Source: Clostridiales bacterium (GTDB taxonomy: Bacteria; Bacillota; Clostridia; Oscillospirales; Oscillospiraceae). From it: a stretch of 6,988 bases of DNA. A program made the position numbers and the translations under genes. Of this stretch, positions 1 through 6,010 are shown piece after piece. The notes under the pieces are model-generated. The model saw nothing but the letters and a program-made list of their open reading frames with translations. It ran no database searches and had not been told where the DNA came from. Each line of letters begins with the position of its first letter. Position 1 is the first letter of the stretch. The stretch is from positions 4,762-11,749 of the forward strand of contig DPCD01000066.1 of NCBI GenBank assembly GCA_003516765.1, given 5' to 3'.

Positions 1-134
1 GCGTAGAACGCTTCAATTTCTGCGATATCGAAGCTTGAGCCGCAGTAATCGCACTCCAGCCTGCCGGATTCTCCTACAAAATGGAGTGGTCCCGTACAGG
101 CGGGACATTGATAATTTGTTACTTGTGTTGCCAT
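1..134 (-). CDS. TFIIB-type zinc-ribbon protein, N-terminal fragment (runs off left edge)
   Basis: Only the first 44 residues are in the window; the gene continues past the left edge. Reading from the ATG at 134, the protein has a short N-terminal lead followed by a compact four-cysteine zinc ribbon: CPAC (C10, C13) and CDYCG (C28, C31), separated by a 14-residue hairpin, then an acidic helix (IAEIEAFY). This layout at the extreme N-terminus is typical of Bacillota proteins annotated as TFIIB-type zinc-ribbon-containing, of which Bacillus YdjG is one example; they are cytoplasmic and of uncertain function. The start is supported by GAGGAA at 140-145, five bases upstream. It lies 95 nt downstream of the 288-aa lipoprotein gene on the same strand. 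The zinc-ribbon call is firm. The family beyond that cannot be judged without the rest of the gene. The frame was read directly from the bases because it is too short for an ordinary ORF cutoff. Confidence 0.8.
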   Translation of the reverse strand, partial: MATQVTNYQCPACTGPLHFVGESGRLECDYCGSSFDIAEIEAFY

Positions 135-139
135 CTAAG

Positions 140-145
140 TTCCTC
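140..145 (-). promoter_or_regulatory. Ribosome binding site of the zinc-ribbon gene
   Basis: The minus strand reads GAGGAA, five bases before the ATG at 134. It fixes the start of the truncated left-edge gene, and no other in-frame start precedes it closely. Confidence 0.65.
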
Positions 146-229
146 ATTTCCCAGACCATTGTTACAGCCCACAAGGGCAGATTGCAGCGCCGTACACAGT
201 TATGATCGTGTTATTCATGTCCCGCTGGC

Positions 230-1096
230 TCACTGCTTGTGATAGATCGTGTCCGTATCTGTTATGACGTTTTCTTCCGAATCGTACAAGACGCACATAT
301 CTGCCGCCGCAGGGTCGCTGTTGACAAGCGTGATGGCGATCAGCTTTTCGGTCTTTTCTGCGATTTCGTCGTAATCGCTGCCCGCATCGAAATCAAAGCC
401 AACCGCAAGTAAGGCGTCAAAGCCTTTCGTCTGGAACGCAGATTTTGCAAAAACATACTGGCTTTCCCAGCTCTGTTCACCTTCGTTCCACCACATTTGG
501 CTGCATTCCATACCGCTTTTATCTTCATTCACGGTGAACTCATATTTACTCAGTCCGTCCTCGCAGACCCACGTACCCTCCAAGAGTGCAAAGGTCTCCT
601 GTTTTTCCTGCCGTATTGCCGCTCTTCTGTCCGCTTCTGCCTGTAACTCTTCTGCACTGTAGTAGGTCTTCGCGTCTCCTGTCTCGCTCCAACCGGCGTC
701 ATACCAGAAAATGTCCGTCAAAGAGGCAAACTGTGAAGAGTCCAGGTAGCGCAGACGGTATCTGACGCTCTGGTCCGGATCGTCGATCATCAGTCCGCTG
801 ATTTGCTCTGCAAAATCTGCCTGGATGGTCAGAACGCCGTTTTGAAACGTATACGCAAATGCATCGCCCAAGTCCTCAAAATCCGCGCCGTAGCATCGGA
901 CCGTGTTGTCTTTGAATGCGCCGCCACGGTAATAGAGCTTCAGTTCTCCCGGCGTATAGACCGCCTTTTTTACATAGAAGTTCTGGAAGACCTCTGTTTT
1001 CCGGTATTGGTATACGGTCCGGCTGCCGGCTTCACCACAGGCGGAAAACCCGAGCAGCCCCAGCAAAATGCTCATTGCAAGCAGCGTCCTTTTCAT
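230..1096 (-). CDS. Lipoprotein with C-terminal GTW-type domain, function unknown
   Basis: A 288-residue predicted lipoprotein. The N-terminus has K2 R3, a hydrophobic stretch at residues 4-18 and a lipobox ending FSAC, with C20 as the lipidated residue, so the mature protein should be anchored to the outer face of the membrane. Residues 25-135 are a beta-rich region with many Tyr and Phe that I cannot assign to a family. Residues 147-172 form a charged Glu/Arg/Gln-rich helix, possibly a short coiled coil. From about 172 a second beta domain begins with the LLEGTW motif, the hallmark of small lipocalin-like lipoprotein domains. The frame is open upstream to 1177, but the ATG at 1096 is preferred: it gives a proper signal peptide and has GGAGGG seven bases upstream. 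The longer version would put a charged, cysteine-containing segment before the signal peptide and overlap the upstream gene. The gene lies 65 nt after the SLH-protein gene with a hairpin between them. The specific role is unknown. Confidence 0.8.
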   Translation of the reverse strand: MKRTLLAMSILLGLLGFSACGEAGSRTVYQYRKTEVFQNFYVKKAVYTPGELKLYYRGGAFKDNTVRCYGADFEDLGDAFAYTFQNGVLTIQADFAEQISGLMIDDPDQSVRYRLRYLDSSQFASLTDIFWYDAGWSETGDAKTYYSAEELQAEADRRAAIRQEKQETFALLEGTWVCEDGLSKYEFTVNEDKSGMECSQMWWNEGEQSWESQYVFAKSAFQTKGFDALLAVGFDFDAGSDYDEIAEKTEKLIAITLVNSDPAAADMCVLYDSEENVITDTDTIYHKQ

Positions 1097-1103
1097 GTTC
1101 CTA

Positions 1104-1109
1104 CCCTCC
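1104..1109 (-). promoter_or_regulatory. Ribosome binding site that decides the lipoprotein start
   Basis: The minus strand reads GGAGGG, seven bases before the ATG at 1096. With the lipoprotein signal peptide that starts there, it rules out the longer reading from 1177. The site sits three bases from the foot of the 1113-1139 hairpin. Confidence 0.75.
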
Positions 1110-1112
1110 GCG

Positions 1113-1139
1113 CATCCGGCGCATTTTTTGCGCCGGATG
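1113..1139 (-). other. Perfect 11-bp hairpin in the leader of the 288-aa lipoprotein gene
   Basis: The arms CATCCGGCGCA (1113-1123) and TGCGCCGGATG (1129-1139) are exact reverse complements around a five-base loop, AAAAA in the minus-strand RNA. The hairpin begins 22 nt after the stop of the SLH gene and ends 16 nt before the next start codon. No run of U follows it on the minus strand, so it is not a standard intrinsic terminator. It may instead act as a 3'-end stabiliser, a processing site or a translation or transcription attenuator. The structure is seen directly; the function is inferred. Confidence 0.6.
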
Positions 1140-1161
1140 GCAAGCTCCGTCTTTTCCCCGA

Positions 1162-3141
1162 TCAGCTGCTGCCCCATCTGTTTGGCATGGCACGCTTCGG
1201 TTTGATTTCCAGCGTAAAGGTCATCTCGGCACTCGTCCCTTCTGCATCTGTCACAACACAGCGATAGTAGTAAGGCTCGCTTCCGACCCGGATGCTCAGC
1301 TCGTTCGTTTTCTGACCGGCATGGTCTTCATCGTCAATCGTGAAGAAGCGGAGGTACCCGCCGTTTTCCGGAATGGAGGCTCTCGTCCACTCGTACTGAT
1401 ACGGCGCTTTTCCGCCGCTCACCGTCACAAAGAACTCGACTACCGTTCCATTTTCGGCTTTGACCTGCGTTTGCTGCGTACTTAGCTTCAGAGAAGCAGT
1501 GCTGGCCGGCTGCGTGATCTTTTCAGAAATCTCTACCGGCTGTGTTTGGATGCTTCGCCCGTCCGCATCGAAAACGACGCAGCGGTACCGGACATGGTCC
1601 CTCCACTCGTAGCCGGAAATCTCTACCTGCAACAACCCTTTTGCATCATCATAATACATTGAGGTGTCCTGAAGTGTATCGATCCAGGTCCAGCCCATCG
1701 TATCGTCGGAAACCTCCCACTGATACCGGTAAGGAGGTCTGCCGCCGGCAACACTGGTGCGGAACTCTGCAATATCCAACGGCGCTGCCTCCACAGGCAT
1801 CGGCTGCATGGTGATCCGCAGTTCCTCCGTCTTTACGAAAAACGCCGCGGAATTGGAGGTGACGCTGTTGCCGTCTGCATCTGTTACAACGCAGCGGAAC
1901 GCATAGCCCCGCTCGGCAAGGCTTGAAAACACGCCGGGTGAAATGCGCAGCACCTGCGCATCGACATTGTTGATCGTCTGTTCCACCGCGCTGCGCGGGG
2001 TTTTGCTGAGATCCGACCAGTCGGTATCGGCGGTACGCCGCTGCCAGCGGTAGGTATAGGGGGTCTTGCCGCCGGCGGCTTCCACCTTATATGAAACGTA
2101 GCCGGTTGCATCGATACTGACCGTACTGTCCTGCGGATGCGTTATAATTTTGAGCGCACTTGCTTCCAGCGTCATCCCGGCTGCTTCGGATGTAACGCTT
2201 CTGCCGTCTGCGTCTGTTACGACACAGTGGAACTTCCAACTCTTCTCCGAAGCTTTTGTGAGATAGGCGCCGGTTGCCCAGAACGTGTCTGCCTTGTGCC
2301 CGCCGAACGAGGCGTTTTTCTCGTCGGAAATCCACGTCCAACTGCCCTTTTCATCCATCACCTGCCAGCGGTAGGTATAGGGCGTCTTGCCGCCGGCGGC
2401 TTCCACGCTCAGCTTCAGCGTATTTGTTGCCTTCCCGGAGACGTTTTGCGGCTGCTTTGTAATTCGAAGTGCATTCGCATCACCGACCGTAAAGCTCAGG
2501 CGTTTGTCGGCGTAGACCATGCGCGTCAAAATTGCTGCGACCTCGCTGCGGCGGATATTTGTGTTCGGCTTGCAGCTGTACTGCTTGTCGCTGCCCTGCA
2601 CAACGCCCGCGCGGTAGAGCTTGTAGATCGAGCCTGCCTGCGGGTGGGTCATGGGAACATCAGGAATTGCGCCGTCTTCCACGGTGTTGATTGCGTCGAG
2701 CGGCTTGGTGCCCTTCAGCGTCGGATTGGAGGAAATGGCGCGTGAAAAGATGTCCATGAAATGCGCGCGCGTTGCCGCCGTGTTCCAGTCGTAGTCCTTG
2801 GAAATGATCTGCTTGCTGCGCGCATAGTCCACATAGGGCTGATACCAGACAGTGCCGGCTGCAAACTCGGTACTGCCCGTATCCGTCAGCTTGTGGATGC
2901 AGGCAGCCAGCTTGACGGTCTCGGCGTAGGTCACGTTATCATTCGGCGCGTAGATCGTTGGGGATTTTCCGTTGACAAGTCCGCCCTCCACAGCAAGGCG
3001 CACATCCTCATAGTACCATTCGTTTTTCGGCACATCGGTAAACGACAATTCTGCTGCCAGTACGCCGATCGGCAGCGCCGTCAGCAGCAGCGCCAGCAGC
3101 AATATGGCGGCAAGTATCCGCCGGGGGGGAATTGTTTTCAT
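1162..3141 (-). CDS. Secreted SLH-domain protein with four Ig-like repeats
   Basis: A 659-residue exported surface protein. Residues 1-30 are a signal peptide: KTIPPRR, a long Leu/Ala core, then a GVLA|AE-type cleavage site. Three S-layer homology motifs follow at about 33-85 (FTDVPKNEWYYEDV), 92-136 (WYQPYVDYA) and 159-209 (IPDVP, then RRSEVAAILTRMV). SLH triplets usually bind pyruvylated secondary cell-wall polymer, so the protein should be wall-anchored by its N-terminus. Four Ig-like repeats of about 100-110 residues follow (roughly 225-328, 329-438, 439-541, 542-648). Each has a GGxxPYxYxW core strand (W259, W366, W475, W585) and an F-strand xxCVV(T/F)DA(D/E)G motif (C306, C417, C521, C628). 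A short basic tail ends the protein. The ATG at 3141 is chosen over a TTG two codons upstream because GGGAGG lies six bases before it. Ligand and role are unknown; adhesion or cell-surface display is the usual guess for this architecture. Confidence 0.88.
   Translation of the reverse strand: MKTIPPRRILAAILLLALLLTALPIGVLAAELSFTDVPKNEWYYEDVRLAVEGGLVNGKSPTIYAPNDNVTYAETVKLAACIHKLTDTGSTEFAAGTVWYQPYVDYARSKQIISKDYDWNTAATRAHFMDIFSRAISSNPTLKGTKPLDAINTVEDGAIPDVPMTHPQAGSIYKLYRAGVVQGSDKQYSCKPNTNIRRSEVAAILTRMVYADKRLSFTVGDANALRITKQPQNVSGKATNTLKLSVEAAGGKTPYTYRWQVMDEKGSWTWISDEKNASFGGHKADTFWATGAYLTKASEKSWKFHCVVTDADGRSVTSEAAGMTLEASALKIITHPQDSTVSIDATGYVSYKVEAAGGKTPYTYRWQRRTADTDWSDLSKTPRSAVEQTINNVDAQVLRISPGVFSSLAERGYAFRCVVTDADGNSVTSNSAAFFVKTEELRITMQPMPVEAAPLDIAEFRTSVAGGRPPYRYQWEVSDDTMGWTWIDTLQDTSMYYDDAKGLLQVEISGYEWRDHVRYRCVVFDADGRSIQTQPVEISEKITQPASTASLKLSTQQTQVKAENGTVVEFFVTVSGGKAPYQYEWTRASIPENGGYLRFFTIDDEDHAGQKTNELSIRVGSEPYYYRCVVTDAEGTSAEMTFTLEIKPKRAMPNRWGSS
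2041..2085 (-). repeat. 45-bp direct repeat, copy A (second Ig repeat)
   Basis: This copy matches 2362-2406 at 44 of 45 bases, with the single difference in the GGGGG/GGGCG stretch. Both copies encode the same 15 residues (VEAAGG, KTPYTYRWQ) in neighbouring Ig-like repeats. They are 321 bp apart, exactly 107 codons, so they are in register with the domain period. Near-identity at DNA level, including silent positions, suggests recent duplication or gene conversion. Confidence 0.85.
2362..2406 (-). repeat. 45-bp direct repeat, copy B (first Ig repeat)
   Basis: Partner of 2041-2085 with one mismatch. The surrounding parts of the two Ig-like repeats are much more diverged, so the identical block is local to the B-C strand region. 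Confidence 0.85.
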
Positions 3142-3147
3142 TGGCAA

Positions 3148-3153
3148 CCTCCC
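3148..3153 (-). promoter_or_regulatory. Ribosome binding site of the SLH/Ig gene
   Basis: The minus strand reads GGGAGG, six bases before the ATG at 3141. It would be at zero spacing from the alternative TTG at 3147, so it decides the start. A five-base-pair stem (CTCTT/AAGAG, 3153-3165, loop 3158-3160) abuts it on the 5' side and shares base 3153. Confidence 0.75.
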
Positions 3154-3172
3154 TCTTATAAAGAGTCTTATC

Positions 3173-3199
3173 GCTCCCGCCCCGGATTGGGGCGGGAGC
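3173..3199 (-). other. Perfect 11-bp GC-rich hairpin in the leader of the SLH/Ig gene
   Basis: The arms GCTCCCGCCCC (3173-3183) and GGGGCGGGAGC (3189-3199) are exact reverse complements around a five-base loop (3184-3188). It is the most stable-looking structure in the window. On the minus strand it lies 94 nt after the stop of the 630-aa lipoprotein gene and 31 nt before the SLH/Ig start codon. The sequence after it is GATAAGACTC, not a U-run, so it is an imperfect candidate for an intrinsic terminator. A partial terminator or leader structure that lowers expression of the downstream gene would fit. Confidence 0.65.
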
Positions 3200-3214
3200 T
3201 GCGTTCATAGCGTT

Positions 3215-3278
3215 GCAGAATTTCTTTCTTCTCCTGCGCGCGTGTCTGATGTACGCGCCGAAGTCCGGGAAATTCTGC
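3215..3278 (-). repeat. 10-bp inverted repeat enclosing a 6-bp hairpin
   Basis: The outer arms GCAGAATTTC (3215-3224) and GAAATTCTGC (3269-3278) are exact reverse complements separated by 44 bases. Inside lies a second stem, GCGCGT (3238-3243) with ACGCGC (3253-3258), around a nine-base loop. Together with the 3173-3199 hairpin, most of this intergenic region could fold. It may be the 3' end of the upstream mRNA or a structured leader for the SLH/Ig gene. Confidence 0.5.
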
Positions 3279-3293
3279 GCGGCCGCTTCTGCT

Positions 3294-5186
3294 TTACTGG
3301 AACGTCATGTTGGTGAGAATGATGTCGGGCATCGTTCCCGGGACGCAGTCAATATCTGTCAGTCCGATGGACAGTGCGCGGCCGTCGTCGATCTGCGCGA
3401 CGTACTCGATCCAGTCGTAGCCAATGCGCTTGTAGGTGCGGCCTTTGAAGGTGATGCCGCCGATCACGCGGTCTTCGATATCCTGATAGTTTTCGAATTT
3501 GTCCTTGTAGTAGTCGAAGTCCTCCACATTGGTTCTTACCTCGAATCTGATGGCGCCTGCGCCGAAGGCTGTGGGATCGTCGTTTTCCACCAGGCAGCGC
3601 CCACTATCATCGAATGACCAGCCGGATACCGGGATCTTCGTCATGATCTTGACCTTCACATCGTCTTTTGCAAACTGGGCGATTTCCGCGGAGAAGTCCT
3701 TCATCTCGGCGTTTGCAGACGCTGCCTTGTTCGCCTCGGCGGCCTCGACCTTCACGATGTCCAGATACTTTTCTATGGCTTCTGTGCCGGAGAAGCCGCT
3801 GGTGTTGTACGCACTCACCGTATAAACGCCCGACTCGTTCTCCTTGAAATTGACGTAGATGAAATGGGAGTCGTCGTCCTCAGAGATCCATTTGTAGTAG
3901 CGGTAGTTTGCCTTCATGTGGTCGCTGTACTCTTCCTTGACGAACTGACCTTCCACGCCGAAGTAGGCAACGATATCATCGTAAGTAGCGTCAAAAATAT
4001 TATTGTTGACCTCGTTCATCCAGACGTAGCCCTTCTGTACCTGCTCTTCCGTCACGATGCCGTCTCCGCCGGAGGACATCGCGTCCGTCGGGGTGAGCGG
4101 AGCGCCTTCTGTCGGAGCAGCTTCTTCCGGCGCACCTTCTCCGATGGCATCCGGCATGGACTTGCCTGCGTCAATCAGCGGCAGATACCAGTCGGTATAG
4201 CGGTAGGGATAGCCGCTCTCGTCCATGTCCTCCCAGTACAAACCCCACGGGCGCAGATAGATGTCGTAGTGGAACTCGTCATCACCGTCTTCATAGTCGC
4301 CGCTGATCCAGATCATGTCGTCATAGTCCAACAGCGCGGGATCGACGATCCAGTCCGCATGCTCCAGAGCCACGTTTGTGAACCAGCCGCCCTCGGACAT
4401 CACCGTGCCGTGCTCGCCGGTTCCGGCTTCACTCAGACTGACCTGCGCAGAAGCCATGGGCTCGGACTTCGTATAGTCCTCGTCCCAGAGCGTGATCGTG
4501 CCAGTGTAGTCCGTGCCGATGTCAATGACGCCGCAGACGTCCCACCAGTTCCCCTCCATGCTCTCATAGTAGCCATAACAGCCGCTCATCTTCCACCAGC
4601 CGTACCACTCGCCGTTCCACCAGTCGAGCAGTGCGTCGCCGGTCGTTGCCATCGTGCTCGTTCCCACGCCGGGGTCCGTCGTCATCGTTTCCGTGCTTGC
4701 GGCATCTTCACGGCTGAGCGTGGTCGGGTCAATCGTTATTTTCCCGCTTTTCTTGCCGAAGAACTGCTCGAAGGTTGCCTCGACCGGACTGGTCGTGTCC
4801 TGAAGCAGATATGCCGTCCGAACTTCCAGCGTTGCACCCGGAGCGACGTCTGTAAACTGGCTGTCAACCACAGTCTCAAAGCTGTCATAGTCTTGGAAGA
4901 TCGTAGCGACTTCCAGTTCTGTGCCGTTCTGCATGAGCGTTTCATTGACGCTCCAAAGATACGACGCATTCTCCTTGCCGTTGTTTGTGAAGTCCAGCGT
5001 CAGAACGATTGCGTCATTTCCGTCCAAATCTTCCATGATGCACGCGCCCTTGTAGAGCAGCTCATAGTCACCGAGCTTGATCAAATTGGAGTCTTTCGCC
5101 TTATCCTTTCCGCAGGCGGTGAGGCTGCTGAGCAGCATCAGTGCCGCAAGAAGCAGGCATAGAAGCTTGGTCTTCGTCTGTTTCAT
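3294..5186 (-). CDS. Mosaic lipoprotein with N-terminal DUF5067-like domain
   Basis: A 630-residue predicted lipoprotein. The signal peptide has basic residues at 2-7, a Leu-rich core and the lipobox LTAC with C25 as the anchor. Residues about 33-156 match what I know of DUF5067: a beta-sandwich with FTNNGKENASYLWSV, then NGTELE, a proline-glycine turn and AYLLQDTTSPVE. A Ser/Thr-rich linker (about 157-185) leads to a tryptophan- and tyrosine-rich region (about 188-336) with 14 Trp, including DWWNGEWYGWW. An Ala/Pro/Glu/Gly linker (about 345-378) separates this from a domain at about 380-460 and a helical Ala/Glu stretch. A C-terminal alpha/beta region (about 498-630) ends in Gln after a hydrophobic strand. 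I do not recognise the last two domains. The ATG at 5186 is chosen because GGGAGGG lies four bases upstream and the signal peptide starts there; the open frame further upstream (to 5219) is leader. DUF5067 function is unknown; surface binding is plausible. Confidence 0.82.
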   Translation of the reverse strand: MKQTKTKLLCLLLAALMLLSSLTACGKDKAKDSNLIKLGDYELLYKGACIMEDLDGNDAIVLTLDFTNNGKENASYLWSVNETLMQNGTELEVATIFQDYDSFETVVDSQFTDVAPGATLEVRTAYLLQDTTSPVEATFEQFFGKKSGKITIDPTTLSREDAASTETMTTDPGVGTSTMATTGDALLDWWNGEWYGWWKMSGCYGYYESMEGNWWDVCGVIDIGTDYTGTITLWDEDYTKSEPMASAQVSLSEAGTGEHGTVMSEGGWFTNVALEHADWIVDPALLDYDDMIWISGDYEDGDDEFHYDIYLRPWGLYWEDMDESGYPYRYTDWYLPLIDAGKSMPDAIGEGAPEEAAPTEGAPLTPTDAMSSGGDGIVTEEQVQKGYVWMNEVNNNIFDATYDDIVAYFGVEGQFVKEEYSDHMKANYRYYKWISEDDDSHFIYVNFKENESGVYTVSAYNTSGFSGTEAIEKYLDIVKVEAAEANKAASANAEMKDFSAEIAQFAKDDVKVKIMTKIPVSGWSFDDSGRCLVENDDPTAFGAGAIRFEVRTNVEDFDYYKDKFENYQDIEDRVIGGITFKGRTYKRIGYDWIEYVAQIDDGRALSIGLTDIDCVPGTMPDIILTNMTFQ

Positions 5187-5190
5187 AATT

Positions 5191-5197
5191 CCCTCCC
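5191..5197 (-). promoter_or_regulatory. Ribosome binding site of the DUF5067-like lipoprotein gene
   Basis: The minus strand reads GGGAGGG, four bases before the ATG at 5186. It supports that start over the in-frame codon at 5219. Confidence 0.75.
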
Positions 5198-5205
5198 AAT
5201 ATCCT

Positions 5206-5283
5206 TCAGGGCTGCACAAATCTGCCGATCAGCAGAAAACAACATAGAATCCCGGCAAAAACAGCCGTGCATACCTGAGACAG
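5206..5283 (-). other. Possible 25-residue hydrophobic micro-ORF, or remnant, with CTG start
   Basis: In the 107-nt gap between the TM2 gene and the DUF5067-like lipoprotein gene, one minus-strand frame reads LSQVCTAVFAGILCC followed by FLLIGRFVQP and a TGA. This is a convincing single membrane-spanning segment with no charged residue until Arg. The frame is open upstream into the 3' end of the TM2 gene, in the +1 frame relative to it. No ATG, GTG or TTG begins it; the only candidate start is a CTG at 5283, seven bases after TAAGGA. CTG starts are rare, so this may be a real small membrane peptide, a remnant of the N-terminal membrane anchor of a deleted gene, or chance. I favour remnant or chance. 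Confidence 0.2.
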
Positions 5284-5293
5284 TTTGCTTTCC

Positions 5294-5950
5294 TTATTTC
5301 TTTTCGCGCTGGATAAGGTTCCCGTCCTTGTCGGTAAACTTGCCGCAGAGAATCTTGATAAAGTCGACAAGGTACCCGATGCCGAACAGACCTGCCGTCA
5401 GCGTATAAAGAATACCCGTGCCGATCTTGCCGACATAGTAGCGGTGGACGCCAAGCCCACCACAGAAGAGGCAGAGCAGGAACGTTGTCATCCAGTCCTT
5501 CGTTTCGACCGGAACCTCCGGCGCAACATAGTCCTCTACTTCCTCACCGTTCAAAATCTTCTTCACGGTTTCAGTCACGGTGTCGATATAGGCGCCACGC
5601 TCCGTTGCAAGGCCGACTGTCGCACCCTTGAGACCCTTGCGCAGTGCGCTGTTCTTATCAACGCGCATACCGCCAACCGACATCTTGCTCTCCGTAATGA
5701 CCGGCTGGATCCGGATGTGCGTGCCGTCCTTGAGGAAAAGCCAGAGACCAACGTCCACATTCGGTTCTTTCTCGAACGAGATGCGTTGACCGGGAACGCC
5801 GCCCTTGATCTGGAACGGCATCTGGAATGCTGCCCTGCGGGCATTGAGCTTCTCCATGATCTCTTCCAGTGTGGTGGAATAGGAAAGATCAAATTCACGG
5901 GGACTGGTCGCAAATGCGACGTCTTTCATGCTGCCGGTAAGGTTATCCAT
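5294..5950 (-). CDS. TM2-domain membrane protein with uncharacterised N-terminal domain
   Basis: A 218-residue protein. The C-terminal part (about 151-205) is a TM2 domain: KDW, a first hydrophobic helix (TTFLLCLFCGG), the conserved loop GGLGVHRYYVGK, a second helix (YTLTAGLFGIGYLVD) and a D196-containing end. TM2 domains are paired transmembrane helices with a tight turn, found in many bacterial proteins of unknown role. Residues 1-150 are soluble-looking and have no signal peptide: a helix near 28-42, a beta-rich stretch (about 44-95), then GMRVDKNSALRKGLKGATVG and a helix ending near 135. The acidic linker EEVEDYVAPEVPVE leads into the membrane part. I cannot name the N-terminal domain; it should face the cytoplasm. 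The ATG at 5950 has AAAGGAG eight bases upstream. The gene sits between the two lipoprotein genes, 60 and 107 nt away, and is probably co-transcribed with at least the upstream one. Confidence 0.85.
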   Translation of the reverse strand: MDNLTGSMKDVAFATSPREFDLSYSTTLEEIMEKLNARRAAFQMPFQIKGGVPGQRISFEKEPNVDVGLWLFLKDGTHIRIQPVITESKMSVGGMRVDKNSALRKGLKGATVGLATERGAYIDTVTETVKKILNGEEVEDYVAPEVPVETKDWMTTFLLCLFCGGLGVHRYYVGKIGTGILYTLTAGLFGIGYLVDFIKILCGKFTDKDGNLIQREKK

Positions 5951-5958
5951 AATGGTTT

Positions 5959-5965
5959 CTCCTTT
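5959..5965 (-). promoter_or_regulatory. Ribosome binding site of the TM2 gene
   Basis: The minus strand reads AAAGGAG, eight bases before the ATG at 5950. This is a near-consensus Bacillota site, and it confirms the short N-terminus without a signal peptide. Confidence 0.75.
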
Positions 5966-6010
5966 CTAAAGTCCGGTGGGTGGCTGATACGTATTGTGTT
6001 TTAATGCGGC

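Noticed and set aside
162..218. An 18-codon minus-strand frame starting MNNTIITVYG in the gap before the left-edge zinc-ribbon gene
   Set aside because: It has no properly spaced ribosome site and no recognisable feature beyond a CPC. A frame of this length is expected by chance.
1097..1177. N-terminal extension of the 288-aa lipoprotein, starting at 1177
   Set aside because: It would place 27 charged residues before a complete lipoprotein signal peptide, overlap the SLH gene and run through the hairpin. The ATG at 1096 has its own GGAGGG site.
2137..2745. A 202-codon plus-strand frame, plus other plus-strand frames opposite the SLH/Ig gene
   Set aside because: They are antisense to a gene with a clear signal peptide, SLH motifs and Ig repeats. 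The cysteine- and arginine-rich products resemble no protein family.
3864..5162. A 432-codon open frame on the plus strand
   Set aside because: It lies wholly antisense to the well-supported DUF5067-like lipoprotein gene. Its product shows no domain, and it has no ribosome site or signal. It is a codon-bias shadow.
5221..5236. Short stem TCTGC/GCAGA as a terminator after the TM2 gene
   Set aside because: It has only five base pairs and is followed by just three U in the minus-strand RNA. It is too weak to call.
5987..5994. Palindrome ATACGTAT upstream of the TM2 gene as an operator
   Set aside because: A single eight-base palindrome is expected by chance at this window size, and there is no nearby promoter or second copy to support it.
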